Source: Terriglobia bacterium (lineage in GTDB: Bacteria > Acidobacteriota > Terriglobia > Bryobacterales > Bryobacteraceae). From it: DNA of 64,000 bases. The DNA lies in contig RGPS01000003.1 in assembly GCA_010084195.1 (NCBI GenBank), positions 24,611 to 88,610 of the forward strand, written 5' to 3'. Below are positions 19,587 through 28,176 of the stretch, in pieces. The notes beneath the pieces were generated by a model. The model had not been told where the DNA came from and did not search any database. It worked only from the letters and a program-made list of their open reading frames with translations. The translations under genes were made by a program, and so were the position numbers. Each line of letters starts with the position of its first letter. Position 1 is the stretch's first letter.

Positions 19587-20102
19587 ATGTTGAAACTCAC
19601 CAAGAAAGCCGACTACGGGTTAATTGCGCTTCGCCACCTGGCGTCCATCCCGACGTTGACGGCGTCGACTAAAGAGATCGCTGAAACCTATCATTTGCCT
19701 GTACCCCTGCTCGCCAAGGTCCTGCAGCGCCTGACCCAGACCAAAATTCTGATCTCGGTGGCCGGAACCAATGGCGGCTACCGCCTGGCTCGGGATGCCT
19801 CGAAGATCAGCGCCCTCGAAGTGGTCCGTGCGATTGATGGCCCGGTAATCCTGACCAATTGTTTTACCGAACACGGATCCTGCGACCAGAGCGATAGTTG
19901 CACGGTTCGCGAACCCCTTCGTCGGGTTCACGAAGCTATCCTCGACGTTCTCACCCGCTTCACCATAACCGATCTTGCGGAGCCGTCACCTGCCCCAAAA
20001 CTGGTCTCAAAGTTGACGCCTCTGCCCACTCCGCTGCATCCATTAATCAGCACCATGCAACCTGCCATTCCAACTTCTGGAATTCATAGCCCCGGTCTCT
20101 AA
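19587..20102 (+). CDS. iscR: Rrf2-family Fe-S regulator (IscR-like)
   Basis: A 171-residue regulator. The N-terminal winged helix begins LKLTKKADYGLIAL and contains the wing GTNGGYRLARD. Three cysteines at 92, 99 and 105 (C-x6-C-x5-C) match the [2Fe-2S] ligands of IscR-like proteins, with slightly wider first spacing than the usual x5. The C-terminal 40 residues are proline-rich and probably disordered. It is the first gene of the ISC operon, 6 bases before iscS, and two IscR-type motifs flank its promoter. By analogy it represses its own operon when carrying a cluster. A SufR-like or other Rrf2 role is possible. Confidence 0.85.
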   Translation: MLKLTKKADYGLIALRHLASIPTLTASTKEIAETYHLPVPLLAKVLQRLTQTKILISVAGTNGGYRLARDASKISALEVVRAIDGPVILTNCFTEHGSCDQSDSCTVREPLRRVHEAILDVLTRFTITDLAEPSPAPKLVSKLTPLPTPLHPLISTMQPAIPTSGIHSPGL

Positions 20103-20108
20103 AACGAC

Positions 20109-21323
20109 ATGAAATCACCTATCTACCTCGACAATCACGCAACCACACGGGTTGACCCCCGCGTCGTGGAAGCCATGCTTCCCTACTTCACCGAGAGCTT
20201 CGGCAATGCCGCCAGTCGGAACCACGAATTTGGCTGGGTAGCCGAACAGGGCGTCGAAAATGCCCGCAAGCAGGTCGCCAGCCTGATCGGTGCCAGCCCC
20301 AAGGAAATCATCTTCACCAGCGGTGCCACTGAATCCAATAATCTCGCCATCAAGGGCGTGGCCGAGATGTACGCGGAAAAGGGAAACCACATCATTACGG
20401 CGGCCACCGAACACAAGGCGGTTCTCGATACCTGCAAGAAGCTCGAAAAGCAGGGTTTCCGGATCACTATTCTGCCAGTAAAAGGCGATGGACTGGTAGA
20501 CCTCGACATGCTGCGCGAAGCGATCACGGACAAAACGATCCTCGTCAGCATCATGTATGCCAACAACGAAATCGGGGTGGTCCAGCCGGTTGCGGAGATC
20601 GGCAAGATCTGCCGCGAGCGGGGTGTTCTGTTCCACACGGACGCCGTTCAGGCGGTTGGCAAGATCCCTGTAGACGTGAACGCCGATAACATCGACATCG
20701 CTTCCCTGACGGCTCACAAGGTATACGGCCCCAAGGGTGTCGGCGCTCTGTACGTTCGCCGTCGTAATCCTCGTGTTCAGCTGACAGCGCAGATGGACGG
20801 CGGCGGGCACGAGCGCGGTATGCGCTCGGGCACCATGAACGTTCCGGCCATTGTTGGCCTCGGCGAGGCCTGTGCCATTGCCCAGCGCGAGATGGCGGCG
20901 GAAATTGAATACTCGCGGACACTCCGGGATCGTCTGAAAGCCCGCCTCGAAGCCGGTCTCGATGAAGTTTACGTCAACGGCTCCATGGAACATCGCCTCC
21001 CGGGCAACCTGAACATCAGCTTCGCCTATGTAGAAGGTGAATCCCTGCTGATGGGCATTAGCGATGTGGCGGTTTCCAGCGGTTCGGCCTGTACTTCGGC
21101 CACGCTCGAACCCAGCTATGTTCTGAAGGCCCTCGGTCTGGGTGACGAAATTGCACACTCGTCCATCCGTTTTGGTATCGGTCGCTTCAATACCCAGGAA
21201 GAAGTGGACTACGTGGCCGACAAGCTCATCGACGTGGTCACCAAGCTCCGCGAACTATCTCCTCTCTACGAGATGTTCAAAGAAGGTATCGACCTCAGCA
21301 CCGTCCAGTGGGCACACGACTAA
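20109..21323 (+). CDS. iscS: Cysteine desulfurase IscS
   Basis: PLP enzyme that converts cysteine to alanine and passes persulfide sulfur to the scaffold IscU. The sequence begins [20 protein letters not shown]. The PLP lysine is K204 in [11 protein letters not shown], and the catalytic cysteine C328 lies in SSGSACTSA, matching IscS (group I, long mobile loop) rather than SufS. Its 404 residues are the expected length. It directly follows the regulator and precedes iscU by 30 bases. Confidence 0.96.
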   Translation: MKSPIYLDNHATTRVDPRVVEAMLPYFTESFGNAASRNHEFGWVAEQGVENARKQVASLIGASPKEIIFTSGATESNNLAIKGVAEMYAEKGNHIITAATEHKAVLDTCKKLEKQGFRITILPVKGDGLVDLDMLREAITDKTILVSIMYANNEIGVVQPVAEIGKICRERGVLFHTDAVQAVGKIPVDVNADNIDIASLTAHKVYGPKGVGALYVRRRNPRVQLTAQMDGGGHERGMRSGTMNVPAIVGLGEACAIAQREMAAEIEYSRTLRDRLKARLEAGLDEVYVNGSMEHRLPGNLNISFAYVEGESLLMGISDVAVSSGSACTSATLEPSYVLKALGLGDEIAHSSIRFGIGRFNTQEEVDYVADKLIDVVTKLRELSPLYEMFKEGIDLSTVQWAHD

Positions 21324-21353
21324 GTTCATAGATCAAACAAGGAGATATTTCAA

Positions 21354-21773
21354 ATGGCATATTCCGATAAAGTTCTCGACCACTACAACAATCCCCGCAA
21401 CGTTGGCTCCCTCGACCGCACCTCGTCCAGTGTCGGGACCGGCATGGTGGGCGCGCCCGAATGCGGCGACGTGATGAAGCTGCAAATCCAGGTGAACGAC
21501 GCGACGGGCATTATTGAAGACGCGAAGTTCAAGACCTTCGGCTGCGGCTCCGCGATCGCCAGTTCCTCGCTCGCCACCGAATGGCTGAAGGGCAGGAGCG
21601 TTGACGAAGCTCTGATGATCAAAAACACCGACATCGTCAACGAACTCAGCCTGCCCCCGGTGAAGATTCACTGCTCCGTGCTGGCAGAAGATGCCATCAA
21701 GGCAGCGATCTCGGACTACCGCAAGAAGCAGGGTTCTGAAGTCGCCACGCCTGTCGCTCAAACGGTGGCCTAA
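21354..21773 (+). CDS. iscU: Fe-S cluster scaffold protein IscU
   Basis: Cytoplasmic scaffold on which [2Fe-2S] clusters are built. Ligands C37, D39 (PECGDV), C64 (FGCGSAIASSS) and C107 (HCSVL) are all present, as is the LPPVK sequence (100-104) recognised by the HscA chaperone. At 139 residues it is slightly longer than E. coli IscU because of a C-terminal tail. A strong ribosome-binding site, AAGGAGAT, lies at 21339-21346, 7 bases before the ATG. It is the best-placed translation signal in the operon, in keeping with high scaffold demand. Confidence 0.96.
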   Translation: MAYSDKVLDHYNNPRNVGSLDRTSSSVGTGMVGAPECGDVMKLQIQVNDATGIIEDAKFKTFGCGSAIASSSLATEWLKGRSVDEALMIKNTDIVNELSLPPVKIHCSVLAEDAIKAAISDYRKKQGSEVATPVAQTVA

Positions 21774-21775
21774 TT

Positions 21776-22120
21776 ATGTCGACCGTTGCCGCAGCCGGGG
21801 TGGAAGTCACGCCGAAGGCTGTTCAGAAGATCCGTCAGACCTTTGAAAAAATGGGCGTACAGGGAGGCGGTTTGCGCCTCGGCGTTCTTGGCGGAGGTTG
21901 CACGGGCCTGAGCTATCAGTTCAAGTTCGATTCTCAGCCCCGCGCCAAAGACAATGTCTATGATTTCGACGGCGTGCAGATCTTCGTTGATCCGAAGAGC
22001 CTGCTTTATCTTCATGGTTTGACCCTCGACTACAAAGAGTCGTTGATGCAGTCTGGCTTCGTTTTTGAAAATCCCAATGCGAAGAAAAACTGCGGCTGCG
22101 GGACGTCGTTCTCGGCCTGA
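21776..22120 (+). CDS. iscA: Iron-sulfur assembly protein IscA (HesB family)
   Basis: A-type carrier that receives clusters or iron and delivers them to target apoproteins. The three conserved cysteines are C42 (GGGCTGLSY) and C106/C108 (NCGCGTSF) at the C-terminal end. The first ten residues are a short extension before the VTPKAVQKI start of the domain. The ATG is 2 bases after the iscU stop, so translation is probably coupled. A hairpin-containing gap of about 97 bp separates it from hscB. Confidence 0.93.
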   Translation: MSTVAAAGVEVTPKAVQKIRQTFEKMGVQGGGLRLGVLGGGCTGLSYQFKFDSQPRAKDNVYDFDGVQIFVDPKSLLYLHGLTLDYKESLMQSGFVFENPNAKKNCGCGTSFSA

Positions 22121-22192
22121 TGCCTTATCCTGTTTGTTCTCCGGTCAGGTTTGTGGGGCGGGTTGGCAACCTGCCTCTTGCGCCGCTTGACA

Positions 22193-22208
22193 GTCGGCTA
22201 CAGCCGAC
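22193..22208. repeat. Hairpin between iscA and hscB
   Basis: GTCGGCT, AC, AGCCGAC forms a perfect 7-bp stem 9 bases before the hscB ATG. A second, imperfect stem (GGTTG/CAACC core) lies at about 22160-22172. They could act on mRNA stability or slow translation of hscB relative to iscSUA; no T-tract follows. Confidence 0.4.
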
Positions 22209-22217
22209 GATTCTGCG

Positions 22218-22823
22218 ATGACCTGCTGGAATTGCGGCGCGGCCGAGCCCGCACGTTTTTGTGTTTCTTGTAAGGCCTTGCAGCCTCCGGTCCCTGAGTA
22301 CTTCGCGTTCTTTGAGCTTGCTCCACAGTTGGCTTTAGACGAGAAAGACCTGCAGCAGCGCTTTTACGGGCTGAGCCGCAAGCTACACCCTGATCTGTTT
22401 TCCCGTAAGTCGCCTGCAGAGAATGAACACGCTCTGGAGGCGACTGCCGTTTTGAATGACGCCTACAGAACGCTTCGCGATCCCATTGCGCGCGCCCTGT
22501 ACGTCCTGAAACTGGAGGGCTTGGATGTGGGGGAGCAATCCACCAAAGACGTCCCTCCCGAACTGCTCGAAGAGGTCTTTGAGCTCAACATGGCGCTCGA
22601 AGAAGCCCGCATGGGTGATGCCGATGCACTTGCCCAGCTACCGGGTTTTCGTGTTCGCTTTGAAGCCATGCGCGCAGAAACAGACCTTGCTGTTGCCCAG
22701 GTTTCCACAGCCTGGGATGCCACCCACGCCAAACAGGCGCTGACAGACCTTCGTGGTCACCTCAACCGCCGAAAATACATCACGAATCTCATCGACAAAA
22801 CGAATGTTCCAGATCGAGTTTGA
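22218..22823 (+). CDS. hscB: Fe-S co-chaperone HscB with N-terminal tetracysteine motif
   Basis: J-type co-chaperone that brings IscU to HscA. The J-domain has HPD at 57-59 (KLHPDLF) and is followed by a C-terminal three-helix IscU-binding domain (VPPELLEEVFELNMALEEAR). Unlike E. coli HscB, residues 3-18 hold two CxxC pairs (CWNC and CVSC) of the zinc-ribbon kind known from human HSCB and other eukaryotic and some bacterial forms. It overlaps hscA by 20 bases, so the chaperone pair is coupled. Confidence 0.92.
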   Translation: MTCWNCGAAEPARFCVSCKALQPPVPEYFAFFELAPQLALDEKDLQQRFYGLSRKLHPDLFSRKSPAENEHALEATAVLNDAYRTLRDPIARALYVLKLEGLDVGEQSTKDVPPELLEEVFELNMALEEARMGDADALAQLPGFRVRFEAMRAETDLAVAQVSTAWDATHAKQALTDLRGHLNRRKYITNLIDKTNVPDRV

Positions 22824-24648
22824 CAACCAACCGGACCTAGTCGTAGGCATTGACCTCGGCACCACCAATAGCCTTGTTGCGTGGATGAATCTGACTCAGC
22901 CCGAGGTTATCCCCGGTGAGGACGGTGACAAACTTGTCCCCAGCATCGTTTCGCTTACTGAAGCGGGCGAGCTCATCGTAGGCAACGCGGCCCGCCAGGA
23001 GTTGATTGACCACCCTGAGCGCAGTATCTATTCGGTGAAGCGGTTGATGGGGCGCGGGATCGAAGATGTCCGCGATGAACTCAAGCTTTTTCCTTTCCGG
23101 ATTGCAGAGGGCAGCGAGAATGTCATTCGGGTGGCGCTCGGGGATCAGACTTTTACCCCCCCGGAGATCTCTGCGTTTATCCTGCGGCAGTTGAAGAAGA
23201 ATGCCGAGACGGCTCTGGATGCCAGAGTTACGAAAGCAGTCATCACGGTGCCCGCCTACTTCAATGACGCCCAGCGGCAGGCAACTCGTGATGCGGGGCG
23301 CCTGGCCGGTCTGGAAGTTCTCCGCCTGGTGAATGAACCGACGGCTGCAGCTCTCGCGTACGGCCTCGACAAGCGCAAAGAAGGCGTGGTTGCTGTGTAT
23401 GACCTGGGCGGCGGCACGTTCGATGTCTCCATCCTCAAGTTGCAGGAGGGGATTTTTGAAGTCCTCGCCACCAACGGCGATACCCACCTTGGCGGCGACG
23501 ACATCGATAACCGGTTGATGCAAATTGCGATTGAGGACATTCAGGCAGAGTGGGGCGAAGGTATCGCGCATTCCGGTGAGGCCATTCAGACGCTGCGTCA
23601 GGATGTAATCCGCGTCAAAGAAGCCCTCTCCTTTGCTCCCAGTGTGAACCTTGAGTTCGCCTGGCATGGAAAGAAGTATCAGCGCACCATCACCCGCGAG
23701 CTTTTTGACGGTCTGATTCAGGACATTGTGGATCGCACGCTGGGCCCTTGCCGCGATTGCATGAAAGACGCAGGCGTCACTCCCGAACAGATCGACGAAG
23801 TGGTGTTGGTGGGTGGTTCGACGAGGATTCCACTGGTGCGGAGCGCCGTGGAAGTCCTCTTCCGCGCCCGACCTCATACCGAGCTCAACCCGGATGAAGT
23901 GGTAGCTCTTGGTGCCGCGGTACAGGCTGGTATTCTGGCTGGCACAGTCGAAAACCAGCTACTCCTCGACGTCACACCCCTCTCGCTCGGGATCGAGATG
24001 TATGGCGGCGTGGCTTCGAAAATCATCCACCGCAACTCGACCATTCCGGCCAGCGCCGGCGAAACGTTTACTACTGGAGTGGATCGCCAAACCAATGTCC
24101 TGATCCATGTAGTGCAGGGCGAACGCGAACTCGCGAAAGACTGCCGCAGCCTCGCTCGTTTCGATCTCAAGGGCATCGATCCTATGCCCGCCGGATTCGC
24201 CCGTATCGAAGTCCGCTTCCTCATTGATGCCAACGGTATCCTTTCCGTCACCGCCCGCGATGCGCGCACAGGAAAAGAACAAACGGTCGAAGTAAAACCG
24301 TCCTACGGCCTCACCGATGAGCAGGTGGAAGCGATGATTGAAGCTTCCATCGATAACGCCGAAGCCGATTACAAAGCAGCGCAGTTGTCCGGCATCCGGA
24401 TTGAAGCAGACGGCATCATGGCTGCAACCGAAAAAGCCATGCGCAACAAGGCCTGGCTAACTTTGACCGACGAAGAGCGCGCCGAAGTAACCGCAGCCAT
24501 GAATCGGCTCAAGGTGGTCTATTGCATCAACGACCACCACCTGATTCACGCCCAGGTGGATATTCTGAACCAGGCGACCCACAAGCTTGCCGAGAACATG
24601 ATGAATACGGCAGTGCAAGGGGCGCTGCAGGGTACTAAGGTCGAGTAG
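22804..24648 (+). CDS. hscA: Fe-S cluster chaperone HscA (Hsp70 family)
   Basis: Specialised Hsp70 of 614 residues that releases clusters from IscU with ATP. It has the N-terminal DLGTTNSLVAW phosphate loop, the AVITVPAYFNDAQRQATRDA segment, the DLGGGTFDVSIL second phosphate motif, and the linker LLLDVTPLSLGIE typical of Hsp70s. I chose ATG 22804 (MFQIEFD...), since earlier in-frame codons lie in the hscB reading frame and lack homology. It ends the ISC operon. No ferredoxin or IscX gene follows; the next gene is convergent and overlaps its 3' end by 14 bases. Confidence 0.94.
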   Translation: MFQIEFDNQPDLVVGIDLGTTNSLVAWMNLTQPEVIPGEDGDKLVPSIVSLTEAGELIVGNAARQELIDHPERSIYSVKRLMGRGIEDVRDELKLFPFRIAEGSENVIRVALGDQTFTPPEISAFILRQLKKNAETALDARVTKAVITVPAYFNDAQRQATRDAGRLAGLEVLRLVNEPTAAALAYGLDKRKEGVVAVYDLGGGTFDVSILKLQEGIFEVLATNGDTHLGGDDIDNRLMQIAIEDIQAEWGEGIAHSGEAIQTLRQDVIRVKEALSFAPSVNLEFAWHGKKYQRTITRELFDGLIQDIVDRTLGPCRDCMKDAGVTPEQIDEVVLVGGSTRIPLVRSAVEVLFRARPHTELNPDEVVALGAAVQAGILAGTVENQLLLDVTPLSLGIEMYGGVASKIIHRNSTIPASAGETFTTGVDRQTNVLIHVVQGERELAKDCRSLARFDLKGIDPMPAGFARIEVRFLIDANGILSVTARDARTGKEQTVEVKPSYGLTDEQVEAMIEASIDNAEADYKAAQLSGIRIEADGIMAATEKAMRNKAWLTLTDEERAEVTAAMNRLKVVYCINDHHLIHAQVDILNQATHKLAENMMNTAVQGALQGTKVE

Positions 24649-25393
24649 CCCAAACGGGCGACAAGAGCGAAGCTGACTCCGCATCCAGATACAGCGTGGC
24701 CCCCGAGTGAACTCGGAGTAAAGAACCGGGACACGCCGTCGTCAGGGGCCCTTCCAATGAATCCCGTACCGCGACAGCCTTGCGGAAATCGGGAACCGAA
24801 CAGATCAGCGTTTCAGCCGCCATCAACTGAGGGCAGGTAAAGCTCACAGCTTCCGTCGGCACGGCCTCAAGGTTCGCGAAGTGCCCTTCCCCGACTTGCT
24901 GCAACCGACAAACCTCATCCAGCGGCACTTTCTTTATCCTTTTCGGATCGAGAAAATCTGCAACAGGCGGGTCATTGAACGCTATGTGCCCATTCTCGCC
25001 GATGCCAATAAAAGCCAGGTCGAGTGGCCCCGCTGCCAGCAGGTCTGAATAGCGCCTCAGTTCTGCGTCGAGATCGGTCGCGTCTCCATTGATGTAGTGG
25101 ACAACCCGGGGCTGAACCTTGTCCTCAAAGCGAGTCCGAATCCACAAACGGAAAGCCGCCGGGTGAGTAGCCGGCAACCCAACGTATTCGTCCAGGTGAA
25201 ACGCTTCCACCGCGCCCCACGGAATTTCGGGAAGTGTCACCAATTTCTCCATCATGGCTACCTGGGAGTTACCCGTCGCGACCACAATGCGCGCATGTCC
25301 CTTCCGCGCCACTATCCGCCGGATTACCTCGGCAGCCTGCAAGGCCGCCGCCAGTGCGAGGGCTTCTTTTTTCTCAAAGATATGAACAGTCAT
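24635..25393 (-). CDS. nagB: Glucosamine-6-phosphate deaminase (NagB family)
   Basis: Converts glucosamine-6-phosphate to fructose-6-phosphate and ammonia, linking amino sugars to glycolysis. Visible are VVATGNSQVAMM, the active-site FHLDEYVGL and GIGENGHIAFNDPP motifs and the C-terminal ACPGSLLRVH segment. At 252 residues it is close to NagB length and lacks a sugar-isomerase domain. The closely related 6-phosphogluconolactonase fold is excluded by the DEYVGL and GENGHIAFNDP motifs. It is convergent with hscA, with a 14-base overlap of coding ends. Confidence 0.9.
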   Translation of the reverse strand: MTVHIFEKKEALALAAALQAAEVIRRIVARKGHARIVVATGNSQVAMMEKLVTLPEIPWGAVEAFHLDEYVGLPATHPAAFRLWIRTRFEDKVQPRVVHYINGDATDLDAELRRYSDLLAAGPLDLAFIGIGENGHIAFNDPPVADFLDPKRIKKVPLDEVCRLQQVGEGHFANLEAVPTEAVSFTCPQLMAAETLICSVPDFRKAVAVRDSLEGPLTTACPGSLLRVHSGATLYLDAESASLLSPVWATRP

Positions 25394-25401
25394 GTCTGTA
25401 T

Positions 25402-26259
25402 TTATTGAATGGCGATAAAAGCGGTATTGGAACTGCGACCATTGCTGGTAACTACTACCGGCAACGCATTACCTGTCAAGCCTGCCGGGATCTGACAGTT
25501 GATCTGGTCCAAACCGGCGAAGCCGGGAGAACGCCCGGCATAGGTAACCGGAACCGACTGTCCGCCGATGGTGATAACCGGAACCATGGTGGCATACTCC
25601 AGAGTATCTCTGACGCTGGTCGCCCCCAGCCCCGTGAGGTATAAAGACAGAAAATCGCCTGTCCGCAGAGGAGCTGTTGTGCTGACCACAACACCCGACA
25701 GGGCATTCAGAGCCGCGGCGGCGCCGTTGGCATCCAGCAGGAAAATGCTCGGCGTCGTCGGGGCGACGCGAACATTGACCGTATGTTGCCCGTTGGCGTT
25801 TCTTACTGTTAACTGAGTCAGGCCCGGTGCGACCACAGGATAAACAAAGTTGATCTGTCCGCTGCCGACAGAAACAATCTGGGCCAGGGTGGTACCGACG
25901 ATAACCTGAACATCGCCGATCTGCGCAGGATATGGCCGAGACGCTATCTGGCTGGAACTTGCCAGATTCGTCCCGTAAATCGAGACGTAGGCACCGGGCG
26001 AGACATCGTAGGGGAATGGCGCGGGACCCGCAGCCGGGATAACCCCACGTGGCAAAATCACAGGCCCAGGCTTTACAATCTGCACCGACGAGGTGGCTGA
26101 GGCAAGGGATACGGCAGCGGGCTGCACGCTTCCGCTCAGCGGGCTAATGGAGAGCTGAACGGTCTGCGCAGCGCTCAAAGCCTCTGCATAGGCGATATTC
26201 CCGGCGTTCGCCGGAACACTCACGTTCGGGGTCGCATTGGTAACATTAGCGCCGATGAT
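25402..26259 (-). CDS. Solibacter-type C-terminal domain (TIGR03437-like), cut off from its parent gene
   Basis: About 285 codons, of which the last 215 match the Solibacter-type C-terminal domain: SPGAYVSIYGTNLASSS, IVSVGSGQINFVYP, TGDFLSLYLTGLGATS, YAGRSPGFAGLDQINCQIPAG. These domains are tandem Ig-like modules at the ends of secreted acidobacterial proteins. The frame is continuous with the alpha/beta hydrolase upstream; only the TAG at 26260-26262 separates them. A separate start would have to be GTG 26223, with no signal peptide and no obvious ribosome-binding site. I think this is the second half of one gene, and it may not be made unless TAG is read through. Confidence 0.7.
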   Translation of the reverse strand: MIGANVTNATPNVSVPANAGNIAYAEALSAAQTVQLSISPLSGSVQPAAVSLASATSSVQIVKPGPVILPRGVIPAAGPAPFPYDVSPGAYVSIYGTNLASSSQIASRPYPAQIGDVQVIVGTTLAQIVSVGSGQINFVYPVVAPGLTQLTVRNANGQHTVNVRVAPTTPSIFLLDANGAAAALNALSGVVVSTTAPLRTGDFLSLYLTGLGATSVRDTLEYATMVPVITIGGQSVPVTYAGRSPGFAGLDQINCQIPAGLTGNALPVVVTSNGRSSNTAFIAIQ

Positions 26260-27213
26260 CTATACCGGCACATCACTCGTGTCACGCAACTGGAGCAACA
26301 ACCCGCCCGTTCCACTCAAGGTGGTCTGCGACTCGGAGGCAATCCCGGTAGTTTTCCAGGCCGCAGTCCCGGTCAGGAACGACGTGATGATCTGGGTGAC
26401 GGGGTTCGTGATGTTCGTGATGATGTCATTGATGACGGGCGCAGAGGATGCGCAAAAGCCAAACAGAGACAACAATGAGTTCCCGGTATGGCAATGCGGC
26501 ACAATCCTGGTGACACCTGGGCGATAGAAGCCGAGCGACGAACTTGTGAGCGCGACAACTCCATCATCAAAGCCAGCGGTTTTGGAAGCCGTACCCGTTC
26601 CACCATTACCGGCAATTGAAATCGCGTCTATTCCGCGAAGGTCATCGAATCCCTGATTCCAGCTGTTGAGATCAAACAGAAACTGGCTGCCGAGGGACAT
26701 CGCCTGAGTCTGCCGGTCCGAACCCAGCGCGCTCGCGATGGAGGAGCCGAAATGGGGAGTCGCGATGAAGATTGCTTTGCGAACCGGAACCGTGGCTGGA
26801 GGCGCAAATGAGGCCGGCGAAACATCCTGCTTCCCCGAAAGATAGCAGCGCAGGATCAACCCACCCATGCTGTGAACAATCACATCTACCTGCGTAACGG
26901 TCGAGCCATCTGCGTACTTCAGGGAAGCCAGGAACTGGCCGAACGCAATGCCCTCCGCTTCGATAGACGCCCGCAATGAACCAGTGCCACCGATGGAGCA
27001 GTTATCAAAATAGAGACTGACAATCCCGGACGCCTGCAAAACCTTGTCTGCGCCCCCGAAGTTTGCCGCCAGCCCGGTATCGGTGCAGTTGGCCTGATAG
27101 CCATTAATGAAGACTACGGGGGGATTCGGCCCTTTAGGAATCGCCTGGGTGCCGGTAATGAGCTGCGCGACCAAGAAGCCGGGGATGAGAAAAAGCACAA
27201 GGGCGAGACGCAT
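26260..27213 (-). CDS. Secreted alpha/beta hydrolase (lipase/PGAP1-like), probably truncated by an in-frame TAG
   Basis: A 317-residue protein with a signal peptide (about 1-16, ending VAQ). The nucleophile elbow VHSMGG has serine near 115, followed by FIATPHFGSS, a pattern of lipase-like hydrolases acting on esters. Aspartate (GFDDGVVAL) and histidine (PHCHTGN) candidates follow in order. The protein stops at TAG 26260-26262, but the same frame continues without other stops into a Solibacter-type C-terminal domain, as expected for a 600-residue secreted enzyme. The catalytic part is complete, so a shorter enzyme could still function. Confidence 0.78.
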   Translation of the reverse strand: MRLALVLFLIPGFLVAQLITGTQAIPKGPNPPVVFINGYQANCTDTGLAANFGGADKVLQASGIVSLYFDNCSIGGTGSLRASIEAEGIAFGQFLASLKYADGSTVTQVDVIVHSMGGLILRCYLSGKQDVSPASFAPPATVPVRKAIFIATPHFGSSIASALGSDRQTQAMSLGSQFLFDLNSWNQGFDDLRGIDAISIAGNGGTGTASKTAGFDDGVVALTSSSLGFYRPGVTRIVPHCHTGNSLLSLFGFCASSAPVINDIITNITNPVTQIITSFLTGTAAWKTTGIASESQTTLSGTGGLLLQLRDTSDVPV

Positions 27214-27214
27214 A

Positions 27215-28168
27215 CTACTGCAATGGTAATCGGCTTGCGACGGTCAGGACTTCCGTCGCGCAACCCTTTGCTGGAATCTGAACCCCTTGAGGCCCGGCGA
27301 GCTCCCTTACCCTGAGCGGATAACCTTCTCCGAACGCTGACAACTGGTACCGCCCCGCCACCAGACCATCAAACCAAAACCGGCCTTCCGCATCCGACGC
27401 AGTGAACCGATGCTGCCCTTCCGGCGTCGTCATGCCGACTACAACCCCGGCTACCGGGGCTTCAATACGGTCTGAATAGGTTGGACGATCCTGGTCGCGC
27501 TTGCTGGTGACAAAGCCCTCCAGTCGGGTAGTTGCTTCCCCGCCCTTCTCATATTGATAGAGAAACGCCAAGTCCGCGCCCGCGTCGGCAAGTCGCCTGG
27601 TGCGGTAGCAGATGCTGGTCTTGAGCCGCCCCGTCTCTTCGTCATAGTCGGCATAGACAAGATAGGTCTCACCCGTCTGGAAGTGGACTCCGCAGTCGCC
27701 GGAATCGCTCCAGACAGTTGTGAAGTCGTCGCTCTCCGGTTCCTCGTCATCGTCTCCCTGAGGTAACTTGTACCGCTTCAGGACCTTGAAACGGGTCCGC
27801 ACTCCCCCCGATGCGATGGAGTTGAAGGAATCTTCCAGTTCCCGCAGGGTGGGGGCGTTTTCCAACTGGGTACGCTCCTGCATTGGCAGGTCACCAGACA
27901 GTTCCAGATACAGAGCGCGAAGTTCTTCGAGGGCTCCCTGGCTCCGCAGACGGGATAATTTCTCAAGCGGGAGTTTTGGAACACCGTTGGCCAACCGCCA
28001 ATAATCCAGGTACTTTGGCTGTACGCTCTCAGCTACCCCAATGAAGACAGCATCCGTCGAGCGCACTTCACGGCAGATGGGGTAAACACTAAGGCACTCA
28101 CAGGCCCGGGCCGGAAAAGGAAGTATCGCCAAAAGAATCGATATTGGCACTCCGAGCCTGCGAGGCAT
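27215..28168 (-). CDS. Secreted protein with TIMP-like cysteine start and carboxypeptidase-regulatory-like domain
   Basis: A 317-residue protein with a signal peptide (about 1-22, ending ARA) and a mature N terminus CECLSVYPICREV, resembling NTR/TIMP-like modules that start with a cysteine and are followed by a VFIGVAESV strand. The middle holds a cysteine in SGDCGVHF and QTGETYLVYADYD. The C-terminal 100 residues look like a carboxypeptidase regulatory-like beta-sandwich (PVAGVVVGMTTPEG, then DAEGRFWFDGLVAGRYQL). No catalytic motif is seen. It is one base from the hydrolase start, so they probably share an mRNA. The specific function is unknown. Confidence 0.65.
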   Translation of the reverse strand: MPRRLGVPISILLAILPFPARACECLSVYPICREVRSTDAVFIGVAESVQPKYLDYWRLANGVPKLPLEKLSRLRSQGALEELRALYLELSGDLPMQERTQLENAPTLRELEDSFNSIASGGVRTRFKVLKRYKLPQGDDDEEPESDDFTTVWSDSGDCGVHFQTGETYLVYADYDEETGRLKTSICYRTRRLADAGADLAFLYQYEKGGEATTRLEGFVTSKRDQDRPTYSDRIEAPVAGVVVGMTTPEGQHRFTASDAEGRFWFDGLVAGRYQLSAFGEGYPLRVRELAGPQGVQIPAKGCATEVLTVASRLPLQ

Positions 28169-28176
28169 CTGATTCC

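Noticed and set aside
20115..21158. A 347-codon open frame antisense to iscS
   Set aside because: The sense strand encodes a complete IscS with all catalytic residues; the antisense frame has no recognisable domain and is explained by GC-rich codon bias.
22187..22214. A sigma-70 promoter before hscB (TTGACA present)
   Set aside because: The -35-like box is good, but GATTCT or ATTCTG at the -10 distance is poor, and the spacer is occupied by the hairpin.
22837..23877. A 346-codon open frame antisense to hscA
   Set aside because: It is antisense to conserved Hsp70 motifs and has no own motif or ribosome-binding site.
26260..26262. Genome-wide reassignment of TAG
   Set aside because: TAG ends several intact genes in the window at the expected position (RND adaptor, TonB receptor, radical SAM enzyme), so TAG is a normal stop here.
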